This document shows positions 44,025-54,575 of a DNA stretch of 64,000 bases, one piece after another. Source of the DNA: Budorcas taxicolor (Eukaryota > Chordata > Mammalia > Artiodactyla > Bovidae). Within the stretch, counting starts at the first letter, position 1. Each line of letters begins with the position of its first letter. The notes under the pieces are model-generated. The model had not been told where the DNA came from and did no database searches. It worked only from the letters and a program-made list of their open reading frames with translations. The stretch covers positions 135,611,170-135,675,169 of the forward strand of contig NC_068910.1 in the NCBI RefSeq assembly GCF_023091745.1, read 5' to 3'. The position numbers and the translations under genes were made by a program.

Positions 44025-44590
44025 TGCTCTTTTTAAGAATGTTCTTTCATTCATTCATATAGTCAACATAAATTTGTAAGCACCCAGTGTACCAGGCTCT
44101 GTTCTAGGCACTGGGATACAACAGCTAAGAAACAAGTTTCTTTTCCTTAGAAGCACACAGTCCAGTTAGGGAGGCAGATAATTGGCAAGTAAATATATAA
44201 TAAAATATCAGGGAGTGACATGAATAAAAAAATGTTCTGAAAAAAATATTAAGTACGGGGAAACTGATGGAGGGTGTGTCCACCATTTTAGATGGTGTGA
44301 TCAAGGAAGGCCTCTTTGAGGGAGGTGACATTTGATCAGAGGTCACAAGAAAGTTAAGGAGTGAACTATTTGGATATCTAGGGGAGGGGAAGAGCATTCT
44401 GGACCTCGAAAAGAGAAAAATGGCAAAGACAGAAGCCCGCTTGGTTTAAATGGGCTGCAAGGATGACCTCGTGCTTTGAGTGGAGTAAATGATGAGGAAA
44501 GTGATATGAAATACATGGGAGCAGAGACGTGACCAGATCATGCAGGGCCAAGAGCCCATGGTAAGGATGGGGATTTAGATTTGTCAATTA
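44025..44590 (-). repeat. L2 LINE, antisense
   Basis: TTCATTCATTCATATAGTCA, GGCTCTGTTCTAGGCACTGG, AGGGAGGCAGATAATTGGCA, AAGGAAGGCCTCTTTGAGGG and ATCATGCAGGGCCAAGAGCC follow the reverse of the L2 3' end in order. Confidence 0.85.
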
Positions 44591-44626
44591 AGAAAAAATG
44601 ATTTCTCAGTGAGCAACATGTTTCCC

Positions 44627-44882
44627 TGGAGAAGGTATGTCACCCCACTCCAGTACTCTTGCCTGGAAAATCCCATGGACGGAGGAGCCTGGTCTGCAGT
44701 CCATGGGGTCACTAAGACTCGGACACGACTGAGCAACTTCACTTTCACGCATTGGAGAAGGAAATGGCAACCCACTCCAGTGTTCTTGCCTGGAGAATCC
44801 CAGGGATGGGGGAGCCTGGTGGGCTGCCGTCTATGGGGTCGCACAGAGTCGGACACGACTGAAGTGACTTAGCAGGAGCAGC
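44627..44882 (+). repeat. Bov-A2 dimeric SINE with target duplication
   Basis: Two monomers joined by CACTTTCACGCATTGG. AGCAACATGTTTCCC flanks at 44612-44626 and 44883-44897. The first part of that repeat may overlap the (AGC) tail. Confidence 0.92.
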
Positions 44883-44929
44883 AGCAACATGTTTCCCAAG
44901 TCCTCAACTTCTCCAACTGCTCTAAGCTG

Positions 44930-45130
44930 AATTCACTCAAGAAACCTTCACTGAGCACCTACCTACTAGATGCTAGACTAGGTATTCCTGGGGAAACGTA
45001 AAAATGTGAACAAACCTAGTCCCAGTCTGCCAGGGCTCACTGCCCTGGGGCGAGGGCAGACTGGTGTGTAAATGATGAAGCCCCCTGCGCAGCACTTGAC
45101 AGAACCATGAGCAAAGTCCTGTGAGGACAC
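44930..45130 (-). repeat. L2 fragment, antisense
   Basis: TTCACTGAGCACCTACCTAC, ATGCTAGACTAGGTATTCCT and CAGGGCTCACTGCCCTG match the reverse L2 3' end. Confidence 0.65.
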
Positions 45131-46540
45131 AGGAGATATCATCATCACTCCTACAGCCTCTCCTTGACCTGGCCTCGTCTCATCATCTAATCAATCGGCT
45201 TCCTTATCTCTTCGCTCTGTGACTTCATGCTCCGTCCTGTCTCTCAGGGATTCAGTTCAGAGGCCCCCTCTTCCAGAAAGCGCTCCTTGAAATCTCTTCC
45301 TCCCATGACTCTCCCAGCACCTTGTTCCTGTTTTTCCATGATTCTCCTCCATTCTGCCCTGAACTGGACCATAGTTAGATGTGTGTTCCCCCATCTCTCT
45401 CAGTGTCTTACTGCTGGACCCGCCCTGGCACTGACATTATACTTCTGTAAGCATCTTGTTGTCTTTGTACAATATGAAATCTTCACCATATGTTGATAAG
45501 GTCAGTGTTTCCAGAAAAGGAAGAGGCAGTGTGCCCCCAGACACCAGCCACTGAAATTAGTGACTGGGGGAGGCCATAAGCTCATTATCCTGGGAGAGTT
45601 CTGTGAACTGATTAAGTTCCTACCTTCCTGGGCAACAGGAAGCATGAGGAACTGGCCTCAGGACTGGAGACCCAGCCTCTTGCCCAGAAGGTTAGAGAAT
45701 AGCAATAAAACGTGCCCAGAAGGACCCTCAGCCAAGTCAGCCTCACTTGCCTTCAGTCTTTGCTTTGACCCCTAACCTCTTCCAGGACTGGCATCATGAG
45801 GGCTTGAGTGGTACAAGTGTGGGTGGTGGCCTCTCCTCTTTCTGTTTTTGATTTTTAGTTCTTAAAAACTACATTCCAAATGAGGGAAATGAAACTACCG
45901 AAGACTCTCCCCCAGCAGCCAGCTGACATGGGGCAAGAGAATAATTCCCAGTTAAGGCCCCAAAGGAAATCCCCTCCCTGTCATGTGCTGAGGCCAGGAG
46001 AAGTGGGGGAAGCACTAGCTCACTGCTTGGCCAGGCCCAGTCACCAAGGTGAAGGGCCAGGATGGAGTGGCTGTGCTGTCTGTGGCCAGGAGTGGAGAAC
46101 CCAAGGCCGAACGGGAAAGGCCACACGTGAGAGTGAGGTGACTAAGACCTGGGCCTGGGGTGAGCTGCCAGTTTCAGGGAGGACCCAGCCACTCCACTGC
46201 TGGGCACACTGGATTATTGGCTGCTCCCACAGACACATCTGCAGGAGGGAAGCTGGCCCCATTTCTCCCACTGAACCCTTGAACACCTGGCCCCAACTCA
46301 GATGTGTCTTCCTTCGGTCTCTGCTGTAGGTCTCTCCCGCTGTCCCCTGCCCCTCAGTCTTGAATAGTACCTGGGTAGAATCTGAAAAAGCAGTGGGAAG
46401 GGAGAGAAGAAGCCAGGGTACCTTTAATCTCTGAGAGACTGCCAAGTTCTACCAGTAACATTATTATAAAGCTTAGTTTAAACAAAGAAGGGGGAAACAA
46501 GAAACCCTCAGAAGGCAGTGCCTAGAGAATCACCAACATG
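45131..46540. other. Mostly unassigned sequence
   Basis: TTCCAGAAAGCGCTCCTTGA at about 45270 resembles sense L2 body, weakly. The 149-codon (45880-46329, +) and 134-codon (46041-46445, -) frames oppose each other and have no domain signature. No gene called. Confidence 0.4.
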
Positions 46541-46552
46541 GTAGGTTTATTG

Positions 46553-46592
46553 CTTTCCTTTCTTCTTTCCTTCTCTTCCTTCCTTCCTTAAG
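46553..46592. repeat. Pyrimidine tract (TTTCC)n-like
   Basis: CTTTCCTTTCTTCTTTCCTT and CTTCCTTCCTTCC. Confidence 0.8.
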
Positions 46593-46960
46593 CAAATATT
46601 TACTGAGCCCCTTTCTATGCACTGGGCATATACTTCTTGGAATAACCTATGACCCCTGTCTCAAGGAGTTTGAAGTCGGGGAAACAAGACAGAGATCCTA
46701 AATTCACAATAAAGAAGCATCATGAAGCCAATGGATATTGTAGACACATGTAACACTTGGGACTGTGTGTTCAGAGGAAGAGGTGGAGGCTTCAAATTGT
46801 GTTTTTGAGATGGGAAAAGTTGGAGGGGGTGTGTCTGGGAGGTCGTTCCAAGCAAGAGAACCCTCCGATGAAGGGAGTACAGAGTGGGAAGCATTTGCTC
46901 TGTGTTTAGGGTTGAAACCCACTGTGGATCATGTGTTGAAGCGTGGGAGGTTACAGCGAA
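46593..46960 (-). repeat. L2 fragment, antisense
   Basis: AGCAAATATTTACTGAGCCC, TATGCACTGGGCATATACTT, GTCTCAAGGAGTTTGAAGTC and GTCGTTCCAAGCAAGAGAAC. Antisense L2. Confidence 0.7.
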
Positions 46961-47659
46961 AAGAATCTGGAGACAAGATCGGACTGAAAGAGGCATCTGG
47001 ACTTTCTCCTCCAGCTGGGAACTGCCCAGCTCCTTGCTTTTACCTAGACCTCCTTGGAGAACCTGTGTACTGCTTGACACTGGACCTGTCTTTGTTATGG
47101 TTGGGTGGGCAGTGGGTACGAATGCCATGACACAAGGAGCAGGTTCAAAGAAAAAGGTACATGGTCCCCCAGACTCTCATCATCCCATGGAGAGATGTGC
47201 TTGGCCAGGCCAGTACTGGATGCAGCATGGGTTGTGTTCTGGAGGAAGCAGCATGGTTGGGAGGGGCCCAGAGGACCAATTCACGCTGGAGAATCCTGAG
47301 ATGCACAGTCAGGGTTACAGCTTTGCTGGTATGAAATATGTTCGTTTCCAGCTGCACATCAGCATTGTTTTTGGTTGGAAGTCTGATAGGACTTCGTGCT
47401 GAGCCAGCTTGTGGCTAAATTAGAGGGAGAGCTATGGTGTGATCTGGCAACAAACTGGCTAGTCTCCACACATCCATCAGGATCGTTGGTTTTCTAAGTC
47501 CTTTTGAAGGGTAGCAGCTGCCTCTCTCAAAAGAAATTCTCTAGAGAACCTCAATGTATAAAACATTTAAAAGTGGAATTGCTGCAGATGGGGAGGGGAT
47601 GGAGTGCCCAGAATCCTACCAGACAGTCCTTAGGATCCCTGAACATACTGAACCTGGTT
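46961..47659. other. Unassigned sequence
   Basis: The 172-codon + frame at 46884-47402 starts in L2 and has no domain. Two other frames overlap it. Not called a gene. Confidence 0.4.
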
Positions 47660-48240
47660 TTAAGCTGCTGATTCAGGTAAGAGGCAATGGCAAGCCATGA
47701 AAGGGCTGTAAGCAGGGAGTGTGACGACCCAATAAATATTTTAGAAGGATGCCCATAGCTTCTGGGTGGAATCTGCTTTGGAGGCAGGGATCCCAGTTTA
47801 AGAAGCTACTGAAATGATGCAAACATGAGTTAAAAGGTCTAGACCCAGGGCACTGTTATCAAGGATTACCAGTAGGTTTGGATTCAAGAAACATTTTTGA
47901 GTTAGACTCCGTGGGGATGAGTGACCAATTGAATACGAGGGGGTGGAGCCTGCTAGGGCTGGAGGCTTGCCATAAATAGTGACAGCCAAATAGGGAGAGA
48001 AACCAGCTAGGCCAAAGGATGAGTTCACTTTAGGGCACATTGAGTTTCAGCCACTCTGGGACATTGACCAATAGACAGTTAAAAAATATGTCTGAGAACA
48101 TATTTGAGAGAACCATGCTGCTTCTCTCCCAGGAGCTAGAAATTACAATTTGGGAATAATCAACAGATTGGTAGACACAAAAGATATAGGAGTAGAAAAT
48201 GTGTATGCCATGAGAAGAAAAACGCCTAAAAGACAACCTT
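47660..48240 (-). repeat. L2 internal fragment, antisense
   Basis: GGCAAGCCATGAAAGGGCTG, TAAGCAGGGAGTGTGACGAC, AAGCTACTGAAATGATGC, GGGCACATTGAGTTTCAGCC and AATTACAATTTGGGAATAAT resemble reverse L2 coding-side text, upstream of the 3' end seen at 46593-46960. Confidence 0.6.
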
Positions 48241-48564
48241 AGTGACAATTCGACGTTTATTCAGTTTTTTTCACTGGTGTTATCGTTTATTATCATCACA
48301 AATGAACGTTTTAGGGAGCAGAGACAATTTACTTACTGGATGTTTGGGGCAGGAAGGACTTGCTTCTGTTCTCTAAGGATGGGCATGCTGACAACTGCAA
48401 TACAGAATCACAAGTCGGCAGGCTACAAGAGATGGGAGCCAGCCCTCAAGGATGATTCTGCACTCCAGATCTGACAGGAAAGAGTAGAACTGGAGATCCT
48501 GGCTCTAAAACTCCCCAAGTGTGCTTCTTTGCATTACTCATTCCGCATGCAACAGACACTGTAA
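48241..48564. other. Unassigned sequence
   Basis: Nothing recognised. Confidence 0.35.
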
Positions 48565-48665
48565 ATATTTTGCCTTCTCCACTAGATAGTAAGTTTCGGA
48601 GACCAGGAGATAATGCACAGGAAGCTCTTAGCATAGTGCCTGGCACACCCCTTTGATGGTGACTG
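48565..48665 (+). repeat. L2 3' fragment
   Basis: TTCTCCACTAGATAGTAAGT and TTAGCATAGTGCCTGGCACA, as in the sense 3' end of L2. Confidence 0.65.
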
Positions 48666-49194
48666 TTATGAATTCAATTATTCTTCTGAATTCTTGGCAA
48701 TTTTGCACACATCGGGCACGAAAGAATTGGTCCAAGAAGTTCAGGGCACCCTGACAGTCTTCCACAAAGCAATTTCCATTTCATTTTCTTTTCTTTTTTT
48801 TTTGATATGCTGGAGTCAAGTAAAGACGACCTGGGTGAATGATTCTCTCCCACTTGGGAAACGTGTATCCTACCCATTCTCAAAATCTGCCCTAGCTTGA
48901 CCTAGCTTGACCCAACCTTGAAGAAGAGTTTCTGGGTCAGCAGAGCTTGTAGGCAGGGGCCCCCAGCTCCCACTCTCTCAAAATCTCGAAGGTAAGAAAG
49001 CCCGAGGAGCCTCGGTTAGCACGATTGGGAGACCATTCAAATACCCTACCTTCTCGACTAATCCCGCAGGTAGTCCGAGGGCCACTGCCTCCCGCCCTCC
49101 TGCCCGCCCTCGCGTTCTCCTATCCCCCTCGCCACCCTCCCCTCGCCTCCCCTGCGGCGGCAGTTCCGTCTAAGATGCCTGCTCTCTGCGCGTG

Positions 49195-49381
49195 CTGAGT
49201 TGCTGAGCGGCTTGTTCTCCATGTGACTTCAGTTTCCGTCAGTTCCTTCCGCAAGTGCTAAAATAATCTGATGCCCCAGAGAGAGGAGGCAGCTCAGCCC
49301 CGCGTTCGGCTGCTGTCGAGGAGGAGGCCGGAGTCCCGGGAGAGGATGCGCCCCGCGGAGCCGCCTGGGCCTGCGGGAGCC
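49195..49381 (+). other. Candidate first exon, probably untranslated (NRROS by synteny)
   Basis: The start is not known; the end is set by CGGGAGCC followed by GTGAGT. ATGs at 49271 and 49346 share a frame that reaches the donor open, giving MPQREEAAQP and so on, arginine- and proline-rich and typical of CpG-island translation. The human NRROS first exon is, as I recall it, non-coding, with the signal peptide in the next exon. I found no such coding exon up to 64 kb. Confidence 0.45.
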
Positions 49382-49387
49382 GTGAGT
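49382..49387 (+). promoter_or_regulatory. Candidate 5' splice donor GTGAGT
   Basis: A strong consensus donor at the 3' edge of the CpG-rich core. Confidence 0.6.
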
Positions 49388-49604
49388 ATTTCCTGCGGGG
49401 CGGTCTCCCCGCCCGGCGGGCGGCCGCGGCCCCTCCGGAGGCGGGAGGCTGGACCAGGTTGGGAGGTAGGAGGTCAAGCGTCCGTGGCCCGCAGTGGGGG
49501 GCTGACAGGGAAGTTGTGGCTTGCTGCATCTAAGCTCCACCAGTTCTGTTTGGGTGCTGCGGCTCTGGGTGGAGGTGGAAATACCTTCTCTGGGAGACTT
49601 AGGG

Positions 49605-49765
49605 GTGGCATGGTGTGGTGGAAACAGCGAGGGCTTCAGAGTCAGACCCGGGTTTGATTCCTGGCTCTATGGGGAGAATTCCTGAGCCTCAGTGTCTGCA
49701 TCTGCCAAATGGAAACGATAATGCTCCTTCCTGGGGCTGGGTGACTGGATGTAATGAGCCTCCGC
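49605..49765 (+). repeat. MIR SINE
   Basis: GGCATGGTGTGGTGGAAACA, CTTCAGAGTCAGACCCGGGT, TTTGATTCCTGGCTCTATGG and CATCTGCCAAATGGAAACG. Confidence 0.85.
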
Positions 49766-51249
49766 TGAAACACTGAGCCTGCCTTTCCTGCCCCACAACG
49801 TGGACTGAGAACCACGATTTCATAGATGAAGACGGGGAGACTGATGAACAACGACATACTTAACGATATCTTCCATGTGCCGGCTAGTTGGCGTTTAAGG
49901 TGTTGGGTGGGGATAGAGCTGAGAAGACAGGCAAAACCCTTTCCCCACCGAGTGTGTGTGTCCATGGGAGATTCCCACAGCCCCAAGGCTTGACTCCAGG
50001 CCTCTCTGACCCTGGTGTCCAGTGCTCTTCTGTAGCCCTCGGGCCATCTCCAGGTGGCCTGGATTCTGGAAGAGTCAGCATATATCCCGCAGCCCTTAGG
50101 AACTGACAGAAGTTCGGAGCCACCGAGTGGGCTGCAGGCTGCCCTGAGAATCAGCTGCCAGTTCACTTTACCCCTGAGGGGAGGTGACCACGTGACCAAG
50201 GGTGGCTGGAATTGCAGACGGCTGAGGCAGGGTCCCAGGGATGGACCCCCTGGATAGGGCTGGTTTAGGGTGGTGCAATTCCCAAGGGGTTCGTGGGGGG
50301 TGAAGGGACTCCAGTGGAGGTTTCTTCCATGCTGGGTACAACCTATTAGCAATCTGGATGGGAGAATCATCCAGTTCATAGAGTTGACCTTGAACTGGGG
50401 CCTCCTGTGCCCCCTTCACCTACTGGCTGTACCGACTCTTTCTGTGGTTGTTGAAGGTTTACTGGGTTATATAGCCCTGAGGCTTATTTATTTTCCTCAC
50501 ATACCGCATAGGTTTGTACATGTATGTCTGAGAGTTCCTCGAGGGGATTATAGAATCATGGGGTGGGGGACCTCAACTCTTGTGTTTGGGTTTAACAAAA
50601 CCCAAAACCTCTTTCACAAAGAAGGTGATCTTATCTAATGGGTGCCCTCATGGGAACTTCATGAAAACCCATGTGAAGCTGATCCCATAGAGTCCTTAAA
50701 CTCATCATCCAAAAGCAGAATGCTCCTGGTAATCGTCTTTGGGCCTGTGTTAGGAATATGTTGACCTGTCTGTCTCTAGTCTTTGGGAGTCTTTCAAAAA
50801 AGTGATGCTGGTATTGATTGTAATTTGTGTTCTGGCTGTAGTGTGCATCCACATCACCAAGGTGAGCTAAACTCTTGGATGGAACACTAGGTGTACCTCA
50901 CATCATGCTCAGATCCACACTGTAACCACATACATTAAGGGAGGGTGGGCTTTCACCCAAGATTAAAAAAACATTATCTTTCTTGAAACAGGCTTATATG
51001 CTCAGGGATGCTCACTGATGTATCTGCACATTAGTGACAAATATTTTTCCTTGTTACACTCATTCTCCCTCCTGCATTCTTCTTCTTCTCAACCTCGTCA
51101 TCAAATAAATGTAATAAATGTCATATGTTTAATATGTGGGAGATTCTAGGCTAGGTTAGGTGATGATCTCTGAAAGCTCAGAGAGGTGAGAAGAGGGGAA
51201 AAGGACATTGATTTTATTAAGCCTCATGAGCAAATGTCAACTTGAGTTT
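49766..51249. other. Unassigned sequence, presumed first intron
   Basis: GC-rich to about 50.4 kb, then average. A 245-codon minus frame (49642-50379) is the second longest in the window but runs through the MIR and has no domain; overlapping + frames are equally open. No gene called. Confidence 0.45.
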
Positions 51250-51730
51250 AGGGGTTGTTTAGTTGCAGTTGACAAAAACCCAACTGAGCTTGGTTTCAGC
51301 AAAAAAAAAAAAAGAGGATTTATTGTTTCCAATAATGAAAAAGTCTATGGGGAATAGCTTCGAGCATGGCTGGATCTGGGTGCTCAAACATTCCCAGGAA
51401 CCCATCTATCTTCATTCCTCAGCTTTGCTTTCCTCTGTGTAGGCTTCATTATTAGGTAGATCCTAAAGTTGTTGGCAAAGATGGCTGCCTGAAGCTTTAA
51501 GCTTAATTCCTATCAGTTTGGCATGTGAAGTAGGAAGAGAAAGCCTCTTTTCTAGTAGTACTAGCACAAATCTTTGGATTGATTCTCTTGGGCTTGGCAT
51601 CTGCGTTGTACCTTTTATAAACCAATCACTGTGATTAAGGAATTAGGCAGCTCTGATGGACCCAGCTTTGTTCATAGTCCTCACTTTGGAGCCTTGAGTT
51701 GAGGCCACACCCAAAAGAACACAGATTTTT
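51250..51730 (+). repeat. Unassigned ancient repeat, copy 2
   Basis: GACAAAAACCCAACTGAGCT, GGATTTATTGTTTCC, GGCAAAGATGGCTGCCTGAA, ACCAATCACTGTGATTAAGG and GGAGCCTTGAGTTGAGGCCA. The landmark order matches 29985-30540. A 13-base A run sits at 51301-51313. Confidence 0.6.
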
Positions 51731-51739
51731 AAGAAAGGA

Positions 51740-51870
51740 AGGGGGTTGGTTGCACAACAATGTAAATGTACTTAACACTAAAAATTTCTGCACTTAAAAA
51801 TGGTTCAGGCGGTAAATTTTATGTGAGTGTATTTTACCATAAATAAAACATTTTTAAAAATAAAAGCAAG
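51740..51870 (+). repeat. L1M-type 3' end
   Basis: GGTTGCACAACAATGTAAAT, AAATGGTTCAGGCGGTAAAT and GAGTGTATTTTACCATAAAT. Confidence 0.8.
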
Positions 51871-52755
51871 AAAAAAAAGAAAAAGAAAACAAGAGGTGAT
51901 TTCCTCAAAGGGAAATTGAGGAGCTGTTACCAGAATGAGAGATGAATGTGGGTAGACAAAACCAACTGGTTTCCAGAGTGAATGGAGTCAGGAGCTGAGA
52001 CCAAACCACACTTGTCTTCTCATTTTAATGTGTGAGTGATTTTAGACTGAGCAAAGGGCGTAAAGAAGGAAGTGGAACCTTGGAGTGTGTCTCACCAGCA
52101 AGGTGGGCATGAAGACCAGGACTGGTGCCAGTGATGGCTAAACATGGCCACAAAACCCTCTGAAGACCCAGGGACTCCCCATCTCCAGCCTTAACCCACA
52201 AGGTCACTATGGGCAGATGCTGTGCTCTGTACCCCAATATCTTTCTGTTGTCCCTTCCAAGAAAGAAAAGAACAGGGAGGGGATTTTTCTTCACAAGAAA
52301 AATCTCTGTTTTCCCACCCTGGCTCTCTCAAGAAGCACCTAAGTGCCTGAGGCAGCCCAGCACCCACAGTGCCCTGCAGGGGATCACCTTGGGTGCATGT
52401 TACACTCTCCCACAACCTCGTGTTGTTCTCTTTTAGCCAGGCTGGGCACTGGCTTCTCTTGGTTGTCCCTATTTCACTCTTTGTTTGGCTGGCCACGATC
52501 CCTCAGATCTCTTTTGCCTTTCTGGTGTCTTCCCTCAGTGGTCCCAGCAAATGCCAAGGCTGAGTTCCCTCCCTCAGCCTGCAGGGTCAGGGAAAGTGAG
52601 TCTTTCCATTCCTGGCCCCGGGCCACCTCCTTCACCTTCCAGCATATTGATGGTCTCCCCATCACTGCTCAGCTTGACACCCTGAGTCTTCCTCATGGGG
52701 CTTTCTTTATGACCTTTCTTTTTTTCTAGGTTCTTGTGCCCTTCCTTGGGTCCCT
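51871..52755. other. Unassigned sequence
   Basis: An A-rich patch at 51850-51890, then unique text. Open frames of 60-128 codons on both strands at 52025-52729 overlap each other. No gene called. Confidence 0.4.
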
Positions 52756-52889
52756 GCTGCTGCTGCTGCTAAGTCACTTCAGTTGTGTTTGACTCTGTGT
52801 GATCCCACAGACAGCAGCCCACCAAGCTCCTCTGTCCCTGGGATTCTCCAGGCAAGAATACTGGAGGAGGGTGCCACTTCCTTCTCCAT
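52756..52889 (-). repeat. Bov-A2 monomer, antisense, with target duplication
   Basis: Starts with (GCT)n and AAGTCACTTCAGTTGTGTTT, ends GCCACTTCCTTCTCCAT. The 12-base CCTTGGGTCCCT is perfect at 52744-52755 and 52890-52901. Confidence 0.93.
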
Positions 52890-52901
52890 CCTTGGGTCCC
52901 T

Positions 52902-53402
52902 AAACTGACCAAATTTTTGCTAATATTAGTGTCTTCTTATTTCCTTCTAAATCCTCAGTTTCTTCTAGGTTTTCTATAGCTCTTTTTGCAGAACCTACAG
53001 AGGCTCTCCTCTTTGTCATAGGTACACACCATGGCATTGACAAGGCACCTCACCCGCAGAGAAGACCTTGACTACATGAACACTCAAGAGAACTATTCAG
53101 AATATCAAACACCATAGGTATAGGTACTAACCAATTGGAATGGACATGTCCTTAGAGGCAGGATCCTGGGACTTCCCCAACCCCAGGTCAGATGTTACGT
53201 ACCTCCTTGGTTGCTGGATCATGCGGGAAAGAGGGCTGGGAGTTCCAAGAGGGCAGCCAGGAAGCTGGGGTGGGGGCTCATGGGATATCTATTTACCAAT
53301 AAATACTTACCTGTACAACCCAGCTGAACGTTCCCCCAATATATATTCTTCCCAAACAGGTGCATGTCCAGCACCTCCTATCTGGGCCAGAACTCAGCTC
53401 TG
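52902..53402. other. Unassigned sequence
   Basis: Nothing recognised. The 87-codon frame at 53140-53403 has no domain. Confidence 0.35.
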
Positions 53403-53527
53403 ACTTGGTTTTGTTTTTTGGCTGTGCGAAGCAGCTTGTGGGATCTCAGTTGTCCTACCAGGGATCGAACCTGTGTCCCCTACATTGGGAGCTCAGAGTC
53501 TTAACCACTGGGCTGCCAGGGAAGTAC
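53403..53527 (-). repeat. CHR-type SINE, short, antisense
   Basis: GGTTTTGTTTTTTGGCTGTG to CCACTGGGCTGCCAGGGAAG. Confidence 0.85.
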
Positions 53528-53600
53528 TCACCTCTAGTTTTGGCTTCACTGTCTACAAGCTATGAGACTTGAGCAATTCACTTTGGTCTTTTTGAATCTT

Positions 53601-53792
53601 GAGAGTGAAAGTCACTCAGTGTCTGATTTTTTGCGACCCCCATGGACTATACAGTCTATGGAATTCTCCAGGCCAGAATACTGGACTGGGCAGCTGTTCC
53701 CTTCTCCAGGGGATCTTCCCAACCCAGGGATCAAACCCAGGTCTCCTGCATTGCAGGCGGACTCTTCACCAGCTGAGCCACCAGGGAAGCCC
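53601..53792 (-). repeat. Bov-tA SINE inserted in MIR, antisense
   Basis: GAGAGTGAAAGTCACTCAGT to GAGCCACCAGGGAAGCCC. Target copies TTTTGAATCTT (53590-53600) and TTTTGAACCTT (53793-53803). Confidence 0.92.
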
Positions 53793-53837
53793 TTTTGAAC
53801 CTTAGATTTCTTATTTGTAAAATGGGAATAATAAACA

Positions 53838-54343
53838 ACGACTCTACTATAGATACTTGTGCACTAATGTTCACAGCAGCATTATTCACAATTGCCAAAA
53901 TGTAGAAACAACCCAAATGTCCACTGATGGATTAATGGGGGGAACAAAATGCGATCTATGTATTATTCAGTCACAAAAAAGAATGACTTTCTGATGCAGG
54001 CTATAACATGAAGGGACCTTGAAACTATTATCCTAAATGAAATAATTCAGGCAGAAAAGGACAAATATTAATAATATATGATTCCACTTATATAACATAC
54101 CTGGAATAGGCAAATGTATAGAGAAAGAATAGTGGTAACCATGGGCTGAGGAGAGGGAAGAAGGGGGAGCTTTTGTTTGATGGGACAGAATTTAACTTTG
54201 GGATGATGAAAAACCTCTGGAGAGGGATAATGGTGAGATTGCACAGCAGTGTAAATGCATTTAATTCTACTGAATGTACACTCAAAAAGGTTAAAATGGT
54301 GAATTGTATGTATATTTTACCACAATAAAAATAGAGATGATAA
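53838..54343 (+). repeat. L1M-type 3' end inserted in MIR
   Basis: TTCACAGCAGCATTATTCAC, GAAACAACCCAAATGTCCAC, AATGAAATAATTCAGGCAGA, GGATGATGAAAAACCTCTGG and TATATTTTACCACAATAAAA. About 500 bases, sense, ending in A-rich sequence. Confidence 0.88.
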
Positions 54344-54456
54344 TTCCTACTGTGTAGAACTGTTTCAAGTATTAAATGAGAACAAATATCTATAAGAAGC
54401 CTTTGCAACCTCAAGTGCTATTATTATTAACCAGTAACATTAAGTTATCCTGCAGT

Positions 54457-54575
54457 AGGAAATGACTACCCACTCCAGTACTCTTGCCTGGAAAATTCCA
54501 TGGACAGAGGAGCCTGGCGGGCTACAGTCTATGGGTCACAAAGAGTTGTACATGATTGAGCACGCATACATGCAA
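54457..54575 (+). repeat. Bov-A SINE
   Basis: TAGGAAATGACTACCCACTC to GTACATGATTGAGCACGCA. Confidence 0.85.

Larger units (their letters stand above)
49060..49460 (+). promoter_or_regulatory. CpG island, probable promoter of the next gene (NRROS by synteny)
   Basis: This is the only CpG-dense stretch of the window. It contains many CG pairs, for example in CTGCGGCGGCAGTTCCG, GCGCCCCGCGGAGCC and CGGGCGGCCGCGGCC, and is free of transposons. A candidate + strand first exon ends at the donor GTGAGT (49382-49387). No TATA box is evident, as usual for CpG promoters. Gene identity is inferred: in human the + strand gene downstream of FBXO45 is NRROS, at a similar distance of several tens of kb. NRROS binds latent TGF-beta1 in myeloid cells and microglia. 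Confidence 0.7.
53540..54430 (+). repeat. MIR SINE broken by a Bov-tA and an L1
   Basis: Piece 1 (to 53600) CTATGAGACTTGAGCAATTC. Piece 2 (53800-53836) TTTCTTATTTGTAAAATGGG. Piece 3 (54344-54430) GATAATTCCTACTGTGTAG and GTATTAAATGAGAACAAATA. Joined, they give the normal MIR order. Confidence 0.75.

Noticed and set aside
46884..47402. 172-codon + frame and overlapping 155-codon minus frame (46661-47128)
   Set aside because: Begin or lie in L2 sequence, oppose each other and show no recognised domain or splice pattern.
49642..50379. 245-codon minus frame next to the CpG island
   Set aside because: Passes through a MIR, has no domain, and overlapping frames on the + strand are also open; GC-rich DNA makes such frames by chance.
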